Assembly: GCA_963835165.1 (NCBI GenBank)
Contig: CAWIGD010000065.1
Coordinates: 1-64,000 of the forward strand
Direction: 5' to 3'
Length of the DNA: 64,000 bases
DNA from: VAZQ01 sp963835165
GTDB taxonomy: Bacteria > Pseudomonadota > Alphaproteobacteria > Rhizobiales > Xanthobacteraceae
Within the stretch, counting starts at the first letter, position 1. Each line of letters begins with the position of its first letter. Under the pieces are notes generated by a model, which was not told the DNA's origin, made no database searches, and was given only the letters and a program-made list of their open reading frames with translations. The translations under genes and the position numbers were made by a program. Shown in pieces: positions 58,175-64,000 of this stretch.

Positions 58175-58944
58175 GCCAGGCTCCAGGGAAACAGCCGCCG
58201 GTTTGCCCATTTGAACAGGAAGTCGGAGATCAATCCGATAATGCCGATCACGATGATGCCGAAGATGATCTGTCCGGTGGCGAGCAGCGCCTGGCTGTCG
58301 ATGATCATGTGACCGATGCCGGAGGACGAGCCGATCAACTCGGCGACGATCACATAGGTCCAGGCCCAGCCGAGGACGAGCCGCAGGATTTCCGCGATGT
58401 CGGGGGCCGCGGCCGGGATCAACACGCGCGCGACGATGCCGCGGTCGCGCGCGCCCAGCGTCATTGCCGCCTCGACCAGATCGCGGCGCACGCCGGCAAC
58501 CGCCACTGCCACCATCAGCACGATCTGGAACACCGATCCGATGAAGATGACGAGAAGCTTCTGCAACTCGCCGAGTCCCGCCCACAGGATCAACAACGGG
58601 ATGAAAGCGGAGGCCGGCAGGTAGCGCGCGAACGAGACGAACGGCTCCAGGAACGCTTCAATCGGCTTGTAGGCGCCCATCATGATCCCGCACGGCACGG
58701 CGACCAGCGCGGCCAGCGTAAAGCCGCCCAGCACGCGCCAGATCGTGATGCCGATGTCGCGCAGGAAGCCGTGCTTGGTCAGAAGGTCGTAGCCTTCTTC
58801 GATCATCGTGAGGGGATCGGCCAGGAAGGTCTTGGAGACGTAGCCGCCCAGGGTGGCGAAGCTCCACGCCGCCACGAACAGAACGAAGAACAGAATGCCG
58901 AGCGCGACGCGGGCCGTGTGCGAGATCGGCGCGAGAGGCTTCAT
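58171..58944 (-). CDS. ABC transporter permease (SsuC/TauC type)
   Basis: A 257-residue inner-membrane permease with about six helices. The coupling EAA loop is EAAMTLGARDRGIVARVLIPAAAPDI near residue 160. GIGHMIIDSQALLATGQIIFGIIVIGIIGL is the typical C-terminal block of the BPD_transp_1 family for sulfonate/nitrate-type importers. Between substrate-binding gene and ATPase in the operon. Confidence 0.92.
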   Translation of the reverse strand: MKPLAPISHTARVALGILFFVLFVAAWSFATLGGYVSKTFLADPLTMIEEGYDLLTKHGFLRDIGITIWRVLGGFTLAALVAVPCGIMMGAYKPIEAFLEPFVSFARYLPASAFIPLLILWAGLGELQKLLVIFIGSVFQIVLMVAVAVAGVRRDLVEAAMTLGARDRGIVARVLIPAAAPDIAEILRLVLGWAWTYVIVAELIGSSSGIGHMIIDSQALLATGQIIFGIIVIGIIGLISDFLFKWANRRLFPWSLA

Positions 58945-59105
58945 GCCGCGGCCATGAGGTGGTCCAGATCATCCGGTCGGCAAATACCTGCCGTCATTCC
59001 GCGCCGGACGCAACGGAGCAATCCGGGCGGGATCGCAACCAACCAGGACCCCGGTCCGCAGTTCGCCTTACGCAGCGCTCGCCCAGCCGCGCATCGAATC
59101 CAGCG

Positions 59106-60053
59106 TCACTGAATAAAGCGCGTATCGGCAAGCTTCGAGAGATCGGGGATCTGCTTGATGACGCCGATCTCGAGCAGCAGGTCGGCGGCTTCCTTCGAGA
59201 ACGTGTTGAAGTCGCCGGTGAAGAACGTCTTGTTGGCGGCCTGATCCTGCCAGCGCAGATATTTCGCCGAGTTGCCGAATTGCTCGCCCGACTGCTTCAC
59301 GTCGGCGCCCATGATCTCGTAGGCCTTGGCCGGATCGCTCTTGATCATCTCCAGCGCGTCGAAATAGCTCTTCGTCAGCGCCTTCACCGCCCCTTCATTG
59401 TCCGCGATGAACTTGGGGGTGCAGCCGAACGTATCCATCACCATGGGATAGTCGAGGGTGGTGGCGATGATCTTGCCGGCTTCGGGTTTGGCGCGCACGG
59501 CCGAGAGGTAGGGCTCGTAGGTCATGGCGACGTCGTTCTGCCCGGCGATGAAGGCTTGCGCCGCGGCGGCGGGCTCCATGTTGACGACGGTCACGTCTTT
59601 GACCGTGAGGCCGTTCTTCTTGAGAAACCAGGCCAGCGTGAAATAGGGCGCGGTGCCGGGCGCCGAAGCCGCAACCGTCTTGCCCTTCACGTCCTTGATC
59701 GCGGCGACGTCGTTGCGCACGGCCATGCCGTCGGCGCCATACGATTTGTCCAGCTGAAACAGCTGCGTGGTGGCGACGCCGTTGGCGTTCCACACGATCC
59801 AGGTCTCGACCGTGGTTGCCGCGCACTGGATATCGCCGGAGGCGATGGCGAGATGCCGGCTCGCCTGGGGAATCTTCTTGATGGTGACGTCGAGGCCGTT
59901 CTTGGCAAAGATGCCCGCCTCCTTGGCGAGCGTGAGCGGCGCGAAGCCCGTCCAGCCGGAGGTGCCGATGGCAACTTTGGTTCCCTGCGCGAGCGCCGGG
60001 GCGCCCGCAAAACAGGCAACGAGCGCAGCCGCGACGATCCTGATCGATGTCAT
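59106..60053 (-). CDS. ABC transporter substrate-binding protein (SsuA/THI5-like)
   Basis: A 315-residue periplasmic protein. Signal peptide about 1-22 ends APALAQ. The NMT1/THI5-like fold shows GTSGWTGFAPLTLAKEAGIFAKNGLDVTIKKI, ATTVETWIVWNANGV, and VAASAPGTAPYFTLAWFLKKNGL. The ligand cannot be read from the sequence; nitrate, sulfonate, pyrimidine and other small compounds are all bound by relatives. GGAG precedes the ATG at 60053, so 60065 is less likely. It lies upstream of the permease (160-nt gap) and ATPase. Confidence 0.9.
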   Translation of the reverse strand: MTSIRIVAAALVACFAGAPALAQGTKVAIGTSGWTGFAPLTLAKEAGIFAKNGLDVTIKKIPQASRHLAIASGDIQCAATTVETWIVWNANGVATTQLFQLDKSYGADGMAVRNDVAAIKDVKGKTVAASAPGTAPYFTLAWFLKKNGLTVKDVTVVNMEPAAAAQAFIAGQNDVAMTYEPYLSAVRAKPEAGKIIATTLDYPMVMDTFGCTPKFIADNEGAVKALTKSYFDALEMIKSDPAKAYEIMGADVKQSGEQFGNSAKYLRWQDQAANKTFFTGDFNTFSKEAADLLLEIGVIKQIPDLSKLADTRFIQ

Positions 60054-60189
60054 GTTCCGCTCCATCCCAGACGTTTTACCCCAGACATTTTTGCATGATT
60101 CATGCCACCACGGCGATCCCGGCGAGTCAAATGCGTGCGCCCAAATACGTTGTCGCATCGCGCATGTGCTCGGCAGCCGCGCAAGCAAA

Positions 60190-60217
60190 AGGGGCCGCCC
60201 CGCTGGAGCGGCCCCTG
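60190..60217 (-). terminator. rho-independent terminator
   Basis: On the minus strand AGGGGCCGC, a nine-nt loop and GCGGCCCCT form a strong hairpin followed by TTTGC. It is 35 nt past the stop of the gene at 60252-60665. Confidence 0.8.
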
Positions 60218-60251
60218 ACGTTCTGTGCCTAGCGTGTCGGCGTCGGGCAAC

Positions 60252-60665
60252 TCACCCGACGTAGGCGACGCGTTCCTGAGCTTCCGCTTCGGCCGCGGTG
60301 GCGGGCTGCGCGGGAAGTTGAAGCACGGTGGCCTCTTGCCCTTCGATCAACTCGGTCAGGAGAACCATCTGCCCATCCGGAAATTCAAGGGCATCGTGGT
60401 GCACGCGCGGTTGGTCTTTGTTGACCTGCCGAAAGATAGCGGTCCGGGAGGTCATCCTGCGCGCACCGAAGCCGAGGAAACCGGATGTCGTACACGCGAC
60501 CTCCTGGGAGAACGCAAGCTCGGTCCCCGGAAGGACGCACACCGCTGTCGTGGCATCTTCGGGCGCGGCGAACCCACGAGTACCGGTCCCAAAGTTGCGC
60601 GTCGTAAGCTTGTCGCCAACTTTTGCCGAACGCGACTTCACATTTTGCAGGCTGTAGTCGCACAT
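60252..60665 (-). CDS. conserved small protein of unknown function
   Basis: A 137-residue protein with a strong ribosome site (AAAGGAG, 8 nt) before ATG 60665. The N-terminus MCDYSLQNVKSRSAKVGDKLTTRNF and the phrases AVCVLPGTELAFSQEV and HHDALEFPDGQMVLL look like a conserved Hyphomicrobiales family I have seen but cannot name. The last 20 residues are Ala/Gln-rich. No signal peptide or membrane segment. It has its own terminator and is followed by the ABC operon on the same strand. Function unknown. Confidence 0.78.
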   Translation of the reverse strand: MCDYSLQNVKSRSAKVGDKLTTRNFGTGTRGFAAPEDATTAVCVLPGTELAFSQEVACTTSGFLGFGARRMTSRTAIFRQVNKDQPRVHHDALEFPDGQMVLLTELIEGQEATVLQLPAQPATAAEAEAQERVAYVG

Positions 60666-60785
60666 GGTGAGGACTCCTTTCCTCGTAGCCCCCCATGGCC
60701 CTAACAATTCTTAAAAAGCAAGATTGGTGCCAAATGATGGAAGAATGATGTCCGCACGCAAATTCCGTTCGCCGCGCGGCTCAAA

Positions 60786-62075
60786 TCAAGCGGAGGCACC
60801 GCCCGCTTCGATCACGTCGTCGAGCGTGCGCAAGCCCGTCCGCGGCGCGTTGACCAGCACCGCCATGTTGCCGGGCGGATGCCGATTGGTGCGCATCAAT
60901 TCGTGCGCATGCGGAATCTTGGTCCAGGGAAATACTTCGCTCATGCAGGGGTCGACGCGGCGGTCGAGCACGAACTGATTCGCGGCCGAGGCCTGCTTGA
61001 GATGGGCGAAATGCGAACCCTGGATACGCTTCTGCCGCATCCACACGTAACGCGCGTCGAAGGTAATGTTGTAGCCGGAGGTGCCGGCGCAGAACACCAC
61101 CATGCCGCCGCGCTTCACCACCAGGCACGAGACCGGGAACGTCGCCTCGCCCGGATGCTCGAACACGATGTCGACGTCGTGCTTGCCCGTGATGTCCCAG
61201 ATGGCCTTGCCGAACTTGCGGGCTTCCTTGACCCAGGCGTCGTATTCCGGCGTGCCGACCTTGGGCATTTGACCCCAGCAGGAAAAATCCTTGCGGTTGA
61301 TCACGCCCTTGGCGCCCAGCTGCATCACGTAATCGCGCTTGCTTTCATCCGAGATGATGCCGATGGCGTTGGCGCCGGACGCGGCCGCGAGCTGCACGCC
61401 GAACACGCCTAGGCCGCCGGACGCCCCCCAAACCAGCACGTGGTCGCCGGGCTTCAACGTATGCGGCGGATGGCCGTACAGCATGCGATAGGCGGTGGCG
61501 AGCGTGAGCGTATAGCAGGCCGCCTCCTCCCAGGCGAGGTGCGGCGGCTTCGGCATGAGCTGCCGCGACTGCACGCGGCAGAACTGTGCAAACGATCCGT
61601 CCGGCGTCTCGTATCCCCAGATGCGCTGCGAGGGTGACAGCAGCGGATCGCCGCCGTTGCATTCTTCGTCGTCGCCGTCGTCCTGATTGCAGTGGACGAT
61701 CACCTCGTCGCCCACCTTCCAACGACGAACTTTCGCGCCGCAGGCCCAGACGATGCCGGCAGCATCGGAGCCGGCGACGTGGAACGGATTCTTGTGGACA
61801 TCGAGCGGCGAGATCGGGATGCCGAGGCCGGCCCACACGCCGTTGTAGTTGACGCCGCCGGCCATCACCAAAACCAGCACCTCGTTCTCGCCGATCGGCC
61901 AGGTCGGCAGCACTTCGAGCTGCATGGAGGTCTCGGGCGGCCCGTGACGGTCCTTGCGGATCGCCCATGCATGCATCTGCGCCGGCACATGGCCGAGCGG
62001 AGGGATTTCGCCGATGTCGTAGAGATCCTTGCGCGCCGCAGCTTGCGGCGGCTTCGTTATCGCAACGGCCGGCAT
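60786..62075 (-). CDS. ccr: crotonyl-CoA carboxylase/reductase
   Basis: A 429-residue medium-chain reductase that reductively carboxylates crotonyl-CoA to (2S)-ethylmalonyl-CoA with NADPH and CO2, the key step of the ethylmalonyl-CoA pathway. GGVNYNGVWAGLG, NPFHVAGSDAAGIVWACG, the Rossmann motif GASGGLGVFGVQLA, and KHDVDIVFEHPGE are characteristic of Ccr rather than plain quinone reductases. GGAGG precedes ATG 62075; the frame is open further upstream. Divergent from the glsB-like gene and ecm. Confidence 0.95.
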   Translation of the reverse strand: MPAVAITKPPQAAARKDLYDIGEIPPLGHVPAQMHAWAIRKDRHGPPETSMQLEVLPTWPIGENEVLVLVMAGGVNYNGVWAGLGIPISPLDVHKNPFHVAGSDAAGIVWACGAKVRRWKVGDEVIVHCNQDDGDDEECNGGDPLLSPSQRIWGYETPDGSFAQFCRVQSRQLMPKPPHLAWEEAACYTLTLATAYRMLYGHPPHTLKPGDHVLVWGASGGLGVFGVQLAAASGANAIGIISDESKRDYVMQLGAKGVINRKDFSCWGQMPKVGTPEYDAWVKEARKFGKAIWDITGKHDVDIVFEHPGEATFPVSCLVVKRGGMVVFCAGTSGYNITFDARYVWMRQKRIQGSHFAHLKQASAANQFVLDRRVDPCMSEVFPWTKIPHAHELMRTNRHPPGNMAVLVNAPRTGLRTLDDVIEAGGASA

Positions 62076-62120
62076 GGAAGCCTCCGCGATTGGAAACGTT
62101 GCAACACTCTGCCGCATTTG

Positions 62121-62133
62121 ATGCTGCATCGCA
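62121..62133. promoter_or_regulatory. candidate regulatory word ATGCTGCATCGCA upstream of ccr
   Basis: ATGCTGCAT (62121-62129) is shared with upstream regions of mcd (47133-47141) and, as ATGCTGCA, of ecm (62714-62721). TGCATCGCAA also recurs at 62260-62269. It lies about 46 nt before the ccr start. A common regulator is inferred only. Confidence 0.45.
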
Positions 62134-62314
62134 ATATTAATGCATGATCGCATGAATCGCCGGTCGTGGCAGGCATGTTTGCGGGGTTTACACTGCCCCA
62201 GCGGGCGAACGTCCGGGTCTTGCTGACAGTGCGGGCGATTTCGGCTATGCTACTTAAGTTGCATCGCAAAATCGCGGCGGGCGACGCGTGCCCAGCCGGC
62301 AGGGGGAGGACAAC

Positions 62315-62569
62315 GTGATTGGAGTAGACAGCCTTATCATCATGCTCATCGTCGGCGCGATCGCCGGCTGGCTGGCCGGGCAGATCGTGCGTGGATTTGG
62401 ATTTGGACTGATCTGGAACATGGTCATTGGTATCGTCGGCGCCTTCATCGGCGTCTGGCTGCTCCGGCAACTGGGTTTCATGCCGTTTGCCGGTTTCATC
62501 GGTTCCATCGTCAACGCGACCATCGGCGCGGTCATTCTCCTGGTCATCGTCGGATTTATCCGGCGTTAG
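62315..62569 (+). CDS. GlsB/YeaQ/YmgE family membrane protein
   Basis: An 84-residue transglycosylase-associated-type protein with three short hydrophobic helices and glycine-rich turns: VGAIAGWLAGQIVRGFGFGLIWNMVIGIVGAFIGVWLL is the family core. Relatives are stress-induced. The GTG at 62315 follows the perfect ribosome site AGGGGGAGGA. It lies between divergent ccr and ecm. Confidence 0.85.
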   Translation: MIGVDSLIIMLIVGAIAGWLAGQIVRGFGFGLIWNMVIGIVGAFIGVWLLRQLGFMPFAGFIGSIVNATIGAVILLVIVGFIRR

Positions 62570-62713
62570 CGCGGCCCGTGCTGCGGTCGCGTAGCGACCG
62601 CACGCAGATTTTCTGCCGAGAGAGCGCACCCGGGCGCGCACCTAAGTGCGCGCCCGCAAACACGTCTGGACGCTTCCCGTCGATGAGAAGACGCTTGCGA
62701 CCGTTACGGTAGT

Positions 62714-62721
62714 ATGCTGCA
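62714..62721. promoter_or_regulatory. candidate regulatory word ATGCTGCA upstream of ecm
   Basis: ATGCTGCA at 47-54 nt before the ecm ATG, followed by GTGCA. Same word as in the ccr and mcd upstream regions. A regulatory role is inferred from sharing only. Confidence 0.35.
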
Positions 62722-62767
62722 GTGCACCATCTCGCGGCCGAGCAACCAAGCCAGGCGAGGCGGGCAT

Positions 62768-64000
62768 ATGAGCGAGCCATCGGACGGCGCCGGGCGGGAG
62801 CGCGACAAGCCCTGGATCTTCCGCACCTATGCCGGTCATTCGACCGCGCAGGCGTCGAACGAGCTCTACCGCAACAACCTCGGCAAAGGTCAGACCGGCC
62901 TCTCCGTCGCCTTCGATCTGCCGACCCAGACCGGGTACGACAGCGATCATCCGCTCGCCCGGGGCGAGGTCGGCAAGGTCGGCGTGCCGATCTCCCATCT
63001 CGGCGACATGCGCGCGCTGTTCGACCAGATCCCGCTCGGGAAGATGAACACCTCGATGACCATCAACGCGACGGCCGCTTGGCTGCTCGCGCTCTATGTC
63101 GCGCTCGCCGACGAGCAGGGTGTCGCGCGCAACACGCTGCAAGGCACCACGCAGAACGACATCATCAAGGAATATCTCTCGCGCGGCACCCATGTGTTTC
63201 CGCCGGCGCCCTCGATGCGGCTGACCAAGGACACGATCCTGTTCACGACGCGCGAGATGCCGAAATGGAATCCGATGAATGTCTGCTCGTATCACCTGCA
63301 GGAGGCGGGTGCGACGCCGGTGCAGGAGCTCGCATTCGCGCTCGCCACCGCGATCGCCGTGCTCGACACCGTGAAAGCATCGAACGCGGTCCAACCCGGT
63401 GCCTTCGGCGAGGTCGTCGGGCGCATCTCGTTCTTCGTCAATGCCGGGCTGCGCTTCGTCACCGAGATCTGCAAGATGCGCGCCTTCGCCGAGCTCTGGG
63501 ACGAGATCACCGCCACGCGCTACGGCGTCAATGATCCCAAGCAGCGGCTGTTCCGCTACGGCGTGCAGGTGAACTCGCTCGGGCTCACGGAACAGCAGCC
63601 GGAGAACAACGTCACCCGCATTCTGATCGAGATGCTGGCGGTGACGCTGTCGAAGAATGCCCGCGCGCGCGCGGTGCAGCTGCCGGCCTGGAACGAAGCG
63701 CTCGGTCTGCCGCGGCCGTGGGACCAGCAATGGTCGCTGCGCATGCAGCAAATCCTCGCCTATGAGACCGACCTCCTGGAGTACGGCGATATCTTCGACG
63801 GCTCGCCCGCGATTGCCGCCAAGGTCGCCGAGCTCAAGCGCGAGGCCCTGGAGGAACTGGCGCACATCGAAGCGATGGGCGGTGCCGTCGTCGCCGTCGA
63901 GCAAGGTTACATGAAGCATCAGCTGGTGGAATCGAACACGCGCCGGGTGGAAGCGATCGAGCGCGGCGAGCAGACGGTCGTCGGCGTCAACAGGTTCGTG
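62768..64000 (+). CDS. ecm: ethylmalonyl-CoA mutase, 3' end beyond the window
   Basis: The frame is open from ATG 62768 to the last base (411 codons), so the C-terminal cobalamin-binding domain is outside. MSEPSDG...KPWIFRTYAGHSTAQASNELY, GLSVAFDLPTQTGYDSDHP, ARGEVGKVGVPISHLGDM and TSMTINATAAW are the catalytic barrel of the methylmalonyl-CoA mutase superfamily; the TYAGHS-type start and proximity to ccr support ethylmalonyl-CoA mutase (Ecm/MeaA) over methylmalonyl-CoA mutase. It converts (2R)-ethylmalonyl-CoA to methylsuccinyl-CoA, the Mcd substrate, using adenosylcobalamin. The full-length protein is expected near 660 residues. Confidence 0.9.
   Translation, partial: MSEPSDGAGRERDKPWIFRTYAGHSTAQASNELYRNNLGKGQTGLSVAFDLPTQTGYDSDHPLARGEVGKVGVPISHLGDMRALFDQIPLGKMNTSMTINATAAWLLALYVALADEQGVARNTLQGTTQNDIIKEYLSRGTHVFPPAPSMRLTKDTILFTTREMPKWNPMNVCSYHLQEAGATPVQELAFALATAIAVLDTVKASNAVQPGAFGEVVGRISFFVNAGLRFVTEICKMRAFAELWDEITATRYGVNDPKQRLFRYGVQVNSLGLTEQQPENNVTRILIEMLAVTLSKNARARAVQLPAWNEALGLPRPWDQQWSLRMQQILAYETDLLEYGDIFDGSPAIAAKVAELKREALEELAHIEAMGGAVVAVEQGYMKHQLVESNTRRVEAIERGEQTVVGVNRFV

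Overview
GC-rich chromosomal window from an alphaproteobacterium of the order Hyphomicrobiales (Rhizobiales), most like the Xanthobacteraceae/Nitrobacteraceae. The grounds are: a 16S-tRNA-Ile-tRNA-Ala-23S-5S operon of alphaproteobacterial type; the gene order metW-metX / chorismate mutase-hisC-tyrC / DUF2125 / ChaC / plsC / ydcF / ftsX-ftsE / cpdR; orphan Bug-type receptor genes; and interspersed palindromes of the GATCATGC kind. No prophage, integrase, insertion sequence or CRISPR array was seen.

Layout. 1-360: partial initiator tRNA and two CTAG-bounded palindromes. 362-6880: CHAD protein, NUDIX hydrolase, GST and four Bug (TctC-like) receptors, two of them frameshifted. 7064-13130: complete rRNA operon on the minus strand with promoter and terminator, an insertion of about 110 nt in the V1 region of 16S and an extended helix-9 hairpin in 23S. 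13.5-30.4 kb: housekeeping genes (M23 peptidase, clpB, metXW, aromatic amino acid and histidine enzymes, ftsEX, cpdR). 30.35-30.66 kb: four CTAG palindromes in a row. 30.7-38.8 kb: DUF4175/TIGR02302 protein, lysA-lptM, argH, a TlpA thioredoxin and 3-hydroxybutyryl-CoA dehydrogenase. 38.9-42.4 kb: a minus-strand run of HIG1-type protein, PduO adenosyltransferase, rhomboid and etfB-etfA, continuing into the dehydrogenase. 42.6-50.5 kb: accessory enzymes, methylsuccinyl-CoA dehydrogenase, an enamidase-like hydrolase, an EamA transporter and a BrkB protein. 50.5-57.35 kb: five-enzyme histidine utilisation locus (hutF, then divergent hutI-hutH-hutG-hutU), with hutF and hutU each carrying a one-base frameshift. 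57.4-60.05 kb: SsuABC/TauABC-type importer. 60.25-64 kb: small conserved protein, crotonyl-CoA carboxylase/reductase, a GlsB-type membrane protein and the start of ethylmalonyl-CoA mutase, which runs off the right edge.

How the genes fit together. ccr, ecm and mcd are three signature enzymes of the ethylmalonyl-CoA pathway for C2 assimilation. The PduO protein supplies adenosylcobalamin for Ecm, ETF accepts electrons from Mcd, and 3-hydroxybutyryl-CoA dehydrogenase interconverts C4 intermediates, so scattered genes here support one pathway. A shared ATGCTGCA word lies upstream of ccr, ecm and mcd. The hut genes convert histidine to glutamate, ammonia and formate through the HutF/HutG branch.

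Four otherwise well conserved genes carry small indels, which suggests either residual assembly errors or early gene decay; raw reads are needed to tell. The most unusual features are the 16S V1 insertion built from four copies of one 10-mer, and the CTAG palindromes with a semi-conserved spacer.
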